In this document: piece by piece, positions 1 to 8,051 of the stretch
Layout of the letters: each line of letters opens with the position of its first letter
How positions within the stretch are numbered: the first letter of the stretch is position 1
Assembly: GCA_031262785.1 (NCBI GenBank)
Contig: JAISHB010000069.1
Coordinates: 1 to 45,569, forward strand
Length of the DNA stretch: 45,569 nucleotides
Direction of reading: 5' to 3'
Source of the DNA: Prevotellaceae bacterium
GTDB taxonomy: Bacteria; Bacteroidota; Bacteroidia; Bacteroidales; Bacteroidaceae
Translations under genes and position numbers: made by a program
Notes under the pieces: generated by a model
Database searches by the model: none
What the model was told of the DNA's origin: nothing
Seen by the model: the letters and a program-made list of their open reading frames with translations, nothing else

Positions 1-25
1 ATCATTCACTTTAAAAAATAACGAT

Positions 26-802
26 ATGAAAAGAATTATTAGACTCACCCTCTCGAAGTTTAAAAGGGGCGCTTACTTCAATTTCATGATGCAGATCTAC
101 CTGCTGGCCATGGCTAATCCGCTTATTGCCAAAAAATTGGCCAAGTTTTTGGCCGAGTTGAAGGAGGCAATCGATCAGGTAGATGCCGCACTGGCCATTC
201 AACGCAAAAGTGGGTTTACCGAAGAAATCAACCTGTTCAACGATCGTCGTCACTCGCTGCTCACCGCCCTGAAAGGCGCGGTGCGGGGCTTTCTAAAGGT
301 AGACAATACCCAAAAAGAGGCCAAAGCGCTCGTGCAACTCTTCAAGGATTATGGCATCAAGCGCAAGATGCAAATCAGTCAGGCCACCGGCCTCTTCTCC
401 AATTTAATCACCGACTTAGAGGGACCGTTTGCCGGGGCCATCAAGGCCATGAACCTGCAATCGCTGGTGGCCAACCTCAAAGAGGCCAATAACTCACTCC
501 AACAGGTTAGTGAAGAGCGCTTGGACGAGGCCAACGCCAACGGCACCGCCCGCCTGGCCGAGGCACGCAAAAGAGCCGATGAGGCCTATCACCGGTTTAT
601 CGAGGCCCTGGAGTCGCTCATGCTGCTCGAAGGCGAAGAGCAGTACATTGCCTTTGTCGACCGGCTAAATACCGAAATCAAGTATTACAAACAACAAGCC
701 CTCGGCGAGAAGGTGACCGAAACCATCCCCGGTGCCGGAGGGGATAACCAAGACGGAAACCATTCCGGGGACGACGGAGAGGAGGAACCCCCGCAGGGCT
801 AA
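26..802 (+). CDS. DUF6261-like hypothetical protein, copy 1
   Basis: Unknown function. The 258-residue product has no signal peptide or membrane segment and is almost entirely helical, with long Ala/Glu/Lys/Leu-rich stretches and a likely coiled coil around residues 150-200. It ends in an acidic, low-complexity tail closing in EEEPPQG. Two more proteins of the same build (256 and 257 aa) are encoded at 16293 and 33208. All share a KDY motif, an NLI-DL motif near the middle, an EG(D/E)-Y-F motif near residue 205 and the same last residues. I associate the family with DUF6261 of Bacteroidota, but the name is from memory. This copy is the most divergent: it lacks the NAEILHF and VLHQKGK stretches of the other two. 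It lies only 15 nt upstream of the efflux operon, so co-transcription is possible, although a hairpin overlaps its stop codon. The ATG at 26 is the first in frame in the window. Confidence 0.75.
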   Translation: MKRIIRLTLSKFKRGAYFNFMMQIYLLAMANPLIAKKLAKFLAELKEAIDQVDAALAIQRKSGFTEEINLFNDRRHSLLTALKGAVRGFLKVDNTQKEAKALVQLFKDYGIKRKMQISQATGLFSNLITDLEGPFAGAIKAMNLQSLVANLKEANNSLQQVSEERLDEANANGTARLAEARKRADEAYHRFIEALESLMLLEGEEQYIAFVDRLNTEIKYYKQQALGEKVTETIPGAGGDNQDGNHSGDDGEEEPPQG

Positions 803-811
803 ATAGCCCTG
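794..811 (+). terminator. Hairpin across the stop codon of DUF6261-like copy 1
   Basis: CAGGGCT (794-800), a 4-nt loop aaat, then AGCCCTG (805-811): a perfect 7-bp stem whose loop region contains the TAA stop. No T-run follows, so it may only attenuate transcription or protect a 3' end rather than terminate. It ends 6 nt before the start of the next gene. Confidence 0.4.
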
Positions 812-817
812 TGTAGC

Positions 818-2140
818 ATGATGGCCATGACTTTCAGGAAAACAATCCCCCTGATCCTGTTCCTGCTCACACAGGCGGCCGCCGCCCTGCCCGCTCAAAC
901 CGACTCGCTCGCTCTCTCTTTGGCGCAACTCTTTGAACAAGGCGTGGCACAAAGCCTGCGCCTGCGTGCCGATGCGCTCAAACAAGAGGCGGCCGACGAG
1001 CAGTGGCGTGCGGCGCGTGCAGCCCAACTGCCCGACGTGCAGGTGGGCGCCCGTGCCGGCATCGTAGGTCAACCGCTTATCTGGGAACGCGGCCTGGCGG
1101 GGGTAACCCGACCGGACATCCCCGACTGGATGCAGAACTACTCGCTCGACTTCCAACAGCCCATCTACCAGGGAGGACGGCTACGGGGCACCATCCGCAA
1201 GGCCAACTTGGAACGGGAAACGGCGCAGTGGCAAACCTCGGCCGACCGCGCCACCCTCAAGCTGGGCTTACTCACCTACTACCTCAACCTGTTCACCCTG
1301 TTTAAAGAGCACGAGGTGCTTACCCGCAACATCGAGGAGGCCGAACAACGCTTGGCCAACATCCAACGCATGAAGCGCGAAGGGCTGATCACCGACAACG
1401 ACGTCTTGCGCAGCCAGATGCAACTGACCAACGACCGGCTCGCCCTGCAAGAGACCGAGAACAGCATCACTCTGGCCTCGCAACAAATCACCGTACTGCT
1501 GGGGATAGACGAACAGCTCATTGTCAAACCCGACACCACCCTGCTGCACAGGGTCGGCCTGCTGCGTCCCTATCAAAGCTACATCGACGAAGCCTACCTG
1601 AACGAACCCGAAATGAGGCTGGCCGCGCTGCAAACCGAGCTGGCGCGCACCAACCTCCAACTCTCGCAGGCGGCACTACGTCCGGGTTTGTCGCTGACGG
1701 CCTCGAACACCCTGGCGCGTCCGGTTTCGCGCACGCTGGCCGATATGTATAACAACAACTGGAACATCGGCCTGAGCCTAAACTACCCCCTGTCGGCGCT
1801 CTACAAGAGCCGTCATCCGGTTCGCCGCAGCCGCCTGCTGGTGTTGCTGCAGCAAACGGCGCAGGAGCAAGAGAAACAACAAATCAGAATAGCCGTACGC
1901 ACCGCCTATTTGCGCCATCAAGAGGCGCTGCAACGCGTGGATGCACTGATGCTTTCGGTTCGACAAGCCAAAGAGAACTACCGCATCATGCAAAACCGCT
2001 ACCTCAACCAGTTGGTTATCCTCACCGATCTGCTCGACGCCAGCACGGTGCGCCTCAACGCGGAGTTGCAGTTGGTCCGGGCACGTACGCAACTACTATA
2101 CACCTACTATCAATTGCAAAAGATTTGCGGATTATTATGA
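818..2140 (+). CDS. TolC-family outer membrane efflux channel
   Basis: Outer-membrane channel of a tripartite efflux or secretion pump. The product is 440 aa (437 if the third Met is used). It has an N-terminal signal peptide (basic TFRK, then a hydrophobic run ending in ALPAQ), and the mature part shows the two-fold repeated helical and strand pattern of the OEP/TolC family, with long amphipathic helices at about residues 25-70, 125-215, 255-285 and 340-420. The region around residue 105 (YSLDFQQPIYQGGRLRG) and the NWNIGLSLNYPL stretch are typical membrane-strand segments of this family. Its stop overlaps the ATG of the adaptor gene (ATGA, 2137-2140), which points to translational coupling in one operon. 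The exported substrate cannot be read from the sequence. Confidence 0.88.
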   Translation: MMAMTFRKTIPLILFLLTQAAAALPAQTDSLALSLAQLFEQGVAQSLRLRADALKQEAADEQWRAARAAQLPDVQVGARAGIVGQPLIWERGLAGVTRPDIPDWMQNYSLDFQQPIYQGGRLRGTIRKANLERETAQWQTSADRATLKLGLLTYYLNLFTLFKEHEVLTRNIEEAEQRLANIQRMKREGLITDNDVLRSQMQLTNDRLALQETENSITLASQQITVLLGIDEQLIVKPDTTLLHRVGLLRPYQSYIDEAYLNEPEMRLAALQTELARTNLQLSQAALRPGLSLTASNTLARPVSRTLADMYNNNWNIGLSLNYPLSALYKSRHPVRRSRLLVLLQQTAQEQEKQQIRIAVRTAYLRHQEALQRVDALMLSVRQAKENYRIMQNRYLNQLVILTDLLDASTVRLNAELQLVRARTQLLYTYYQLQKICGLL

Positions 2141-3231
2141 ACGAAGCACATCCCCAAGAAACCGCCGCCGAACGTGCCCGCGAGCGCAGAAGGCTGCGCC
2201 GGCAACGCAGGCGAAACATCCTGATGAATCTGAGCTGTATCTGCATTGCGCTTTCGGGTATATGGCTCACTGCACACTATTTCTGGCGCCACATTCGCTA
2301 CGAAATCACCAACGATGCCTTCATCGACCAGTATGTAGCGCCCCTGAACATACGGGTGGCAGGCTACATCAAAGAGGTGCGTTTCACCGGCCATCAATAT
2401 GTGAGGCAGGGCGATACGCTGCTGCTACTCGACAGCCGCGAGTATCAAATCAAGCAGAAACAGGCCGAGGCGGCGCTGCTCGATGCACACGGACAGCAAG
2501 CGGTGTTGCAGGCGGCCATCGAGGGAGCCAAAACCAACATCGCCGTGCAAGAGGCGGCCATTGCCGAGGCAGCAGCCCGTCTGTGGCAACTCAAGCAAGA
2601 CTATCTCCGCTTCGACAGGCTGCTCAAAGAGGAGTCGATCTCCCGGCAACAGTACGAACAGAGCAAGGCCGCCTACGATGCGGCCGACGCCCGCTACCGT
2701 TCATTGGTGGCACAAAAGGAGGCGGCCGAGCTGCACTACGCCGAGTCGGACAAGAAACGGGTGAGCGCCGCGGCAGACATCCTGCGCAAAGAGGCCGACC
2801 TCGACCTGGCGCGCCTCAACCTCTCCTACACCACCCTGACGGCACCCTACAGCGGCTACATGGGACGGCGCACGCTCGAGGCCGGGCAATATGTCGCGGC
2901 CGGACAAACCATCTCCTACTTAGTGCGTAACACCGACAAATGGGTCACGGCCAACTACAAAGAGACGCAGATTGCCTCCATCTACATCGGTCAGGCGGTG
3001 CAAATCAAGGTCGACGCCCTCCCCGGCAAGCTCTTCAGCGGACGGGTAACGGCCATCTCCGAGGCCACCGGCTCGAAATATTCATTGGTACCCACCGACA
3101 ACTCGGCCGGCAACTTCGTCAAGGTGCAGCAACGCATCCCCGTACGCATCGAGCTGACCGATGTCTCACCCGGAGAGATGTCGCAACTGCGTGCCGGCAT
3201 GATGGTGGAATGTGAAGCGCTGCGCCGATGA
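2137..3231 (+). CDS. HlyD/EmrA-like periplasmic adaptor (membrane fusion protein)
   Basis: Periplasmic adaptor linking the inner-membrane pump to the TolC-like channel. The 364-aa product starts at the ATG overlapping the upstream stop; a TTG four codons earlier is possible but less likely. Residues 10-27 are strongly Arg-rich (cytoplasmic), residues 28-48 are a single membrane anchor, then come a biotinyl-lipoyl-like half (IKEVRFTGHQYVRQGDTLL), a long helical hairpin (about 105-215) and the second lipoyl half with LNLSYTTLTAPYSGYMG, followed by a beta-barrel domain (VTANYKETQIASIYIGQAV). This order is that of the EmrA/HlyD_D23 type. It is coupled to the MFS gene by another ATGA overlap (3228-3231). 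Confidence 0.9.
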   Translation: MNEAHPQETAAERARERRRLRRQRRRNILMNLSCICIALSGIWLTAHYFWRHIRYEITNDAFIDQYVAPLNIRVAGYIKEVRFTGHQYVRQGDTLLLLDSREYQIKQKQAEAALLDAHGQQAVLQAAIEGAKTNIAVQEAAIAEAAARLWQLKQDYLRFDRLLKEESISRQQYEQSKAAYDAADARYRSLVAQKEAAELHYAESDKKRVSAAADILRKEADLDLARLNLSYTTLTAPYSGYMGRRTLEAGQYVAAGQTISYLVRNTDKWVTANYKETQIASIYIGQAVQIKVDALPGKLFSGRVTAISEATGSKYSLVPTDNSAGNFVKVQQRIPVRIELTDVSPGEMSQLRAGMMVECEALRR

Positions 3232-4832
3232 GCATCCTCAAACAAATGGAGGTGCCCATGCGTCGTTGGGTGCCCGACTGGCTGGGCGTAACGGCTATTT
3301 TCTTGGTGATTCTTCCCGTAACGATGCTCAATGGTGCCTACACCGGCAGCATGGTGGAGGTCTCCAACACCTTGGGAACCAACGCCGAAGACATCACGAT
3401 GGGCTTCTATGCCGCCTCGGCGGGCATGGCCGTGAGCTATCCCATTGCAGCCAAGATGTTGGCCGCCTTTTCGGCCAAGGCGTTGCTGCTCATCGACCTG
3501 TTGTTGCAGCTGCTGCTCAGCTGGATCTGCGCCCGCACCACCGACATCGACACGGTGATTGTTTGCAGTTTTGCCATCGGCTTTCTCAAAGAGTGGGTGA
3601 TGTTGTGGTTTATCCGCTACGCCAAGGTGTTGTTCAGCAAAACCGACCAGCGAAGCGAGTTTTATGCCTATTTCTACCCCTTGGTGTTCGGATGCGGACA
3701 GATTTCGATGGTGCTCACCGCCCAGTTGGCCTATCACTACAACTGGACGTCGATGTACTACTTCATGATGATTCTCTTATTCGTGGCCATTTTGTGCGTG
3801 ACCATGCTGTTCCGGCACAACCGTCCCATCAAAAAGGTACCGGTGGCCGAACTGCACCTGCGGGAGATGCTCCTGATTGCCACCGGTCTGTTGATGCTGA
3901 TGTATGTGCTCAACTACGGGAAGCTGCTCGACTGGATGGAGAGCAGCCGCCTGTGCCTCTACTTGGTGATTTCCCCCTTGCTCATAGCCCTGTTCATCTG
4001 GCTGCAGCACTATTCAAGCAGACCCTATGTGAGCTTGATGCCCCTGTTCCAGCCCAAGACCCTCATCGGCTATCTCTACATGATATTGGCCATGTTCCTG
4101 AGTACATCCACCACCTTGTTGTCGAACTACATGAACAGCATCCTCAAACTCGACAGCACGCACACCTATTCGCTGTATGTATGGTTGCTGCCGGGCTTTG
4201 TGGCGGGCGGGGCGATCTGCTTTTGGTGGTTCCGGCTGCAGCGGTGGCGTTTCCGCTTCCTCGTTGCGGGCGGTATGGGCTGTTTTGCCCTCTACTTCGG
4301 CATACTCTACTTCACCCTCTCGCCCGAGGCTACCTATTCGATGCTCTACTTGCCCGTCTTCTTCCGCGGATTGGGCATGATGATACTGCTCATTGCCTTC
4401 AGCCTCTTTGCCACCGAAGACCTGCAACCCAAATACTTCATCTCCAACGCCTTCTTTATGATTGTGTTTCGCTCTGCGCTGGCGCCCATCCTGGCCACTT
4501 CGTTCTATTCCAACCTGCTCTACCGGCTCACGCAACACTATTTCTACTCCCTGTCCGAGAACATCACCTTTGTGGATCCGCTGGCAGCCTCGCAATACAG
4601 CCGTTCGCTGGGCAGTGCCCTGTCGCAGGGACACGGCTACGGCGAAGCCGTGCAAGTGGCCACCCGCTCGCTCTATGCCACGTTGCAACAACAGAGCCTG
4701 TTGCTGGCGCTCAAAGAGATGGTGGGCTACCTGCTGATTGCCTCGCTGGTGATTGCCGTCATCTCCCGTTTCATTCCCTTCCACAAAACCATTCGGGTGG
4801 TCTATGCCAAGACGGGCGACGACATGGTGTAA
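3228..4832 (+). CDS. EmrB-like MFS efflux transporter
   Basis: Inner-membrane proton-driven exporter, the pump of this EmrAB-TolC-like set. The 534-aa product is highly hydrophobic with about 14 membrane spans, the number expected for the DHA2 group of the major facilitator superfamily. The first span begins near residue 18 (LGVTAIFLVILPVTMLNGAY), and the last is near residues 500-518, followed by a short basic cytoplasmic tail (PFHKTIRVVYAKTGDD). A large non-membrane loop near residues 445-480 precedes the final span, as in EmrB. The DHA2 motifs are degenerate here, so drug specificity should not be assumed; fatty acids, bile acids or a secreted metabolite are equally possible. It is the last gene of the operon. 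Confidence 0.85.
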   Translation: MSILKQMEVPMRRWVPDWLGVTAIFLVILPVTMLNGAYTGSMVEVSNTLGTNAEDITMGFYAASAGMAVSYPIAAKMLAAFSAKALLLIDLLLQLLLSWICARTTDIDTVIVCSFAIGFLKEWVMLWFIRYAKVLFSKTDQRSEFYAYFYPLVFGCGQISMVLTAQLAYHYNWTSMYYFMMILLFVAILCVTMLFRHNRPIKKVPVAELHLREMLLIATGLLMLMYVLNYGKLLDWMESSRLCLYLVISPLLIALFIWLQHYSSRPYVSLMPLFQPKTLIGYLYMILAMFLSTSTTLLSNYMNSILKLDSTHTYSLYVWLLPGFVAGGAICFWWFRLQRWRFRFLVAGGMGCFALYFGILYFTLSPEATYSMLYLPVFFRGLGMMILLIAFSLFATEDLQPKYFISNAFFMIVFRSALAPILATSFYSNLLYRLTQHYFYSLSENITFVDPLAASQYSRSLGSALSQGHGYGEAVQVATRSLYATLQQQSLLLALKEMVGYLLIASLVIAVISRFIPFHKTIRVVYAKTGDDMV

Positions 4833-4873
4833 CCCATCGGGGGAGGATTGGCCGGCCGGGGGAGGCGTTCTCC

Positions 4874-4894
4874 TTTCACAGTGCTTATGTGAAA
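4874..4894. promoter_or_regulatory. Inverted repeat upstream of the fimbrial promoter
   Basis: TTTCACA (4874-4880), 7 nt, TGTGAAA (4888-4894). It is a perfect 7-bp dyad, followed by A residues rather than T on the plus strand, so it does not look like a terminator for the efflux operon. Its end is 45 nt upstream of the -33 element, a reasonable place for an operator. The binding protein is unknown. Confidence 0.3.
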
Positions 4895-4939
4895 AAAACA
4901 TTCCTTAACTATATTCTTTCCGCCCTTCATTGAATTTAT

Positions 4940-4970
4940 TTTGAGGGTTTTCCCGCTCGACATACCTTTG
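4940..4970 (+). promoter_or_regulatory. Promoter of the fimbrial operon
   Basis: TTTG at 4940-4943, exactly 19 nt, then TACCTTTG at 4963-4970. This matches the Bacteroidota housekeeping promoter (-33 TTTG, -7 TAnnTTTG). Transcription would start near 4977, leaving a leader of about 390 nt before the ATG at 5366. Confidence 0.75.
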
Positions 4971-5365
4971 CACCGTTCTATTTGAGCAGTTTGTAAGAGT
5001 CGGAAACAAAATGGAACTTTTATAAGACGCACCTATCAAACAGAAACCATGAGCGGCCATCGCCTGTCGATGCCGGCCAACACGTTTAAAAACACTTTAA
5101 AAAAACACGTTATGAACGCAGCAATGTTAGTTTTCCCCCATCCGGAGGGTTCCATCCGAACCACTCGCTTTGTTCATCCTTCCGGGATGAATGATTTTCC
5201 CTCCTCTCCCTAAATAAGGTATCAACCGCCCTGCGGGCGATGCAGTTTGCTTGTTCAAGCCGCCGCGCCTTGCAACCTCTCCTGCTGTTTTTCGGCGCAC
5301 CCGCCCACAGCCTGTTACGTATGCACTGCAACACAACGAATAACATTTGAACATATATCATTACG

Positions 5366-6988
5366 ATGAAACACCGTATCTATCTCTCACTCCTGCAGCT
5401 CGCCCTTTCAGGTTTGACAACCGCCGCCGCAGTTGCCGGGCAGCCGGACACCGCCTCCTCGGAGTTCGGGTTGAAACGCGACTCCATCTACATGGATGTA
5501 TTGCGTCGCGGACGAGTGGCGGTGGGATACCTCTCCTACTTTCCCACTTCGTCGGCCGTCAATCAAACCATTGGCAACAATGCGTCACAGATTGCCCGTC
5601 TGAATGCCTTCTTTGAGGTGAACATGGAAGATTCCATCATCTATTTCGACCGTGCCCAGCTGCTGGGAACCGCCAGCATAGAGGGGCAACTCTATCACAA
5701 CGAACAGCTCTCGAAAAAGCGCGCCGAATATCTGCGCAAGTATTTAGACACACACTACCGGCTTTCGCAACGTCTCCCGGTGGATGTACGCTGGATTGGA
5801 GAAGATTGGGAAGGATTGGAAAAGTGTGTGGAGGGTGCCACGCTGCGTGAGTTGCCCCGGCGCGAGGAGGTCTTGAACATCATTCGCAACGTTCCGATAG
5901 AAGAGGGACGGGAAGCCCAACTCATGGCCTTGGACGGCGGACGTCCCTACCGCTATATGAAGCAGCATTTCTTCCCGCAGCAACGCCGTGCGGTCATCAC
6001 CCTCATCTACGACATGAAGAAGTCGTTCGAGAAACGCCTCGGACATCCGCTCACCGAGAGCTTTGTCGACAGCATTGTGGCCGGTGCCCTGTTGCAACCG
6101 CACCAGGCGGCCGAGTTTCTGCACGATCGGCACATCTACAGCATGCCGGTGAACATGCCTGCTCCCACCGGATCGGGATGGTATGTAAGCGCGCAGGGCA
6201 ACGAGACACCCGAGGATTTGGTGCGCTGGGAACACGACCGCATCCGCTCGATGCTGGAACTGGCACTCAGCGCCCTGAAGAAACCGGTAGAAACCCTCCA
6301 TCCGCTGCCCGCTCCCGAACCGGTACCCGAGACCAAGCGCGAAGAACCTACCCCTACGCCCATCGAGCGGGAACCCGAAGCGGTCGAACTCTCCACTCCT
6401 CCGGCGCCGGTCTATCTCTTCACGCCACGCGTGGTGCTCAAAACCAATCTGCTGGCCTTGGCCGGCATCTCATCCAAGCCTGTCTACCGCACGCCGATGC
6501 CCAACCTGGAGGTGGAATATCTCTTCAACCGCCGCTGGTCGGTGGCACTGGCCGGACTCTACGAAAAGTTCTCGCACGCCAGTGGGTTCGACGCCTGGCA
6601 CCTCACCGCCTACACCTTGGAGGGACGCTACCGTCCGCTGCCGTTACACCACTACGGTGGACTTTATGTAGGCCTCTACGGACGGGTGGGCGACTACAAC
6701 TTCCGCCAGTCTTATCCCCAAAACGAAACAAGCGACGGCCGCTACAACCGCACCGGTAAATATCAGGAGGCAGGCCTCTCGCTGGGCTACACGCTGCCGC
6801 TATCCAACCATTGGGTACTCGAGGCCGGCGCTTCGGCAGGCTATCGCTTTGCACACGTCAAGCACTATACACACGAGAGCAGTGCCGACAACTGGTATGA
6901 ATACCGCACGAAGAAGAACGGCATCCACCTGACCGACCTCTTCCTGAAAATCGGCTACCGATTCGGCACCAAACGCGTGAAAGAGTAA
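5366..6988 (+). CDS. OmpA-like / DUF3575 outer-membrane protein of the fimbrial operon
   Basis: Likely outer-membrane protein heading the fimbrial operon. The 540-aa product has a signal peptide (residues 1-25), an OmpA-like segment at about 90-135 (GTASIEGQ followed by LSKKRAEYLRKYL, the pattern of a peptidoglycan-binding OmpA domain), a Pro/Glu-rich linker at about 312-350, and a C-terminal domain from about 352 (FTPRVVLKTNLLALAG) with alternating short strands that fits DUF3575, an 8-strand beta-barrel-like domain. In Bacteroidales such proteins often lie upstream of FimA/Mfa-type fimbrillin genes. It may anchor the fibre base to the outer membrane or cell wall; this role is inferred from position. 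It is followed after 43 nt by a lipoprotein gene in the same orientation. Confidence 0.75.
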   Translation: MKHRIYLSLLQLALSGLTTAAAVAGQPDTASSEFGLKRDSIYMDVLRRGRVAVGYLSYFPTSSAVNQTIGNNASQIARLNAFFEVNMEDSIIYFDRAQLLGTASIEGQLYHNEQLSKKRAEYLRKYLDTHYRLSQRLPVDVRWIGEDWEGLEKCVEGATLRELPRREEVLNIIRNVPIEEGREAQLMALDGGRPYRYMKQHFFPQQRRAVITLIYDMKKSFEKRLGHPLTESFVDSIVAGALLQPHQAAEFLHDRHIYSMPVNMPAPTGSGWYVSAQGNETPEDLVRWEHDRIRSMLELALSALKKPVETLHPLPAPEPVPETKREEPTPTPIEREPEAVELSTPPAPVYLFTPRVVLKTNLLALAGISSKPVYRTPMPNLEVEYLFNRRWSVALAGLYEKFSHASGFDAWHLTAYTLEGRYRPLPLHHYGGLYVGLYGRVGDYNFRQSYPQNETSDGRYNRTGKYQEAGLSLGYTLPLSNHWVLEAGASAGYRFAHVKHYTHESSADNWYEYRTKKNGIHLTDLFLKIGYRFGTKRVKE

Positions 6989-7031
6989 CTGCCCCTGCAT
7001 CGAAAGTTTAAATTGCTAAAGCTATTGAAAT

Positions 7032-7973
7032 ATGAAGAAATTGCCGTCATACCTCTTCCTCCTGTGCATGGGATGCTCGCTGAGCGCCTGCGTGGAAGAG
7101 ACTCTGAAAACACGTCAACCCTCAGACGCCCTCGTGCGCATCGTATACGACTGGCCTTCGTCCGATTCCTCCAGGCCAACGGCAGGGATGAAGTTGCGAC
7201 TGTTCCCCTACGAGGCCGCCCAAGAGGCTCACTCGTATCAAACCACCTGCGAAGGCTACGAAGGGATGCTTCCCGGAGGAGACTATCAACTGCTGGCCTA
7301 CAACGAGGATGCCCCCGGCCTGATGCTTTCGGGCACCGAGGCCTACCTGCAGGCACAAGTGGAGCATCATCCCTCCGGACAAGCCAGCGACTCAAACGGT
7401 GAGCTGCTGTTGCAACCCGTAGGCGCGATTTACAGCGTAGCGGCCGACCCCATGAACGTGCAAACCCGGCACAACGGGGTGCAGGTGTTTCACCATCCGG
7501 TCAGGCTGCTCACCGCACAGATTCACATGACCATCCGTAACCTCACCTCCTATACTTATACGGCGGCCACTGCCCGCTTGCGCGGCATAGCCCTGAACCG
7601 CAACCTGGTGCAACACACGGGCAACTTCCTTCAAGGCACGGGTGCGATGGACCTGACCGGTAGCTTTGAGAGTGACGGCCAAGCGCGTTCGGCCACCAGT
7701 TGTCTGGGACTGTTCAATCCCGATCCCCGGGGCGAGGGCACGCCGCGCTACGTCAACACACTGAGGCTGACGCTCACCGATGCCTCCGGCAGCCAAACCA
7801 TCCGGGAGATTGATCTTTCCAACCTGTTGGTGGAGTTGCTCGGAAGCAGCGATCTCTCTTCTTCGCTGGGCATCTACATTGAGTTACACAACCAAACCGG
7901 TACCGACATTAAAACCGTGGTAGCCATCGATGCGTGGAACGACGGCGGCAGCATGGACTGGGGCTTACGATAG
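7032..7973 (+). CDS. DUF5119 / Mfa2-like fimbrial lipoprotein
   Basis: Probable minor fimbrial or anchor subunit. The 313-aa product has a lipoprotein signal with lipobox LSAC (Cys20) followed by acidic residues (CVEETL), which resembles the surface-export signal of Bacteroidota lipoproteins. The mature part is beta-rich: an early VRIVYDWPSSD stretch and GMKLRLFPY, a LLPVGAIY-type segment, and a C-terminal edge TVVAIDAWNDGGSMDW that echoes the end of the adjacent fimbrillin (YVDDWFDGGS). This fits DUF5119 or FimB/Mfa2-type proteins, whose two transthyretin-like domains cap or anchor the fibre. I cannot separate the two family names without a profile search. Confidence 0.65.
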   Translation: MKKLPSYLFLLCMGCSLSACVEETLKTRQPSDALVRIVYDWPSSDSSRPTAGMKLRLFPYEAAQEAHSYQTTCEGYEGMLPGGDYQLLAYNEDAPGLMLSGTEAYLQAQVEHHPSGQASDSNGELLLQPVGAIYSVAADPMNVQTRHNGVQVFHHPVRLLTAQIHMTIRNLTSYTYTAATARLRGIALNRNLVQHTGNFLQGTGAMDLTGSFESDGQARSATSCLGLFNPDPRGEGTPRYVNTLRLTLTDASGSQTIREIDLSNLLVELLGSSDLSSSLGIYIELHNQTGTDIKTVVAIDAWNDGGSMDWGLR

Positions 7974-8051
7974 CAAATAGATTCGTCTATCCAAGATAAA
8001 TGAATATGTTTTATTAATCACTTTTTTACTAATCAAAAAAACAAAACACAA

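Larger units (their letters stand above)
4833..5365 (+). other. Intergenic region and long fimbrial leader
   Basis: This 533-bp gap holds an inverted repeat (4874-4894), a Bacteroidota-type promoter (4940-4970) and then about 390 nt of predicted leader before the first fimbrial gene. The leader contains a 7-bp hairpin TTCATCC/GGATGAA (5173-5191), a GC hairpin CGCCC/GGGCG (5227-5239) and a 33-codon open frame at 5112-5213. I found no inverted repeats flanking the promoter, so nothing here suggests promoter inversion. Confidence 0.6.

Noticed and set aside
3212..4933. Long plus-strand open frame overlapping the MFS gene in another frame
   Set aside because: Arg/His/Pro-rich shadow of the transporter gene, with no membrane pattern or motif.
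5112..5213. 33-codon open frame in the fimbrial leader
   Set aside because: Short, no recognisable features; the opposite strand is open too. Kept only as a possible leader peptide within the leader finding.
4833..5365. Invertible (phase-variable) fimbrial promoter
   Set aside because: No pair of inverted repeats flanks the promoter at 4940-4970, and no invertase gene lies in the window.
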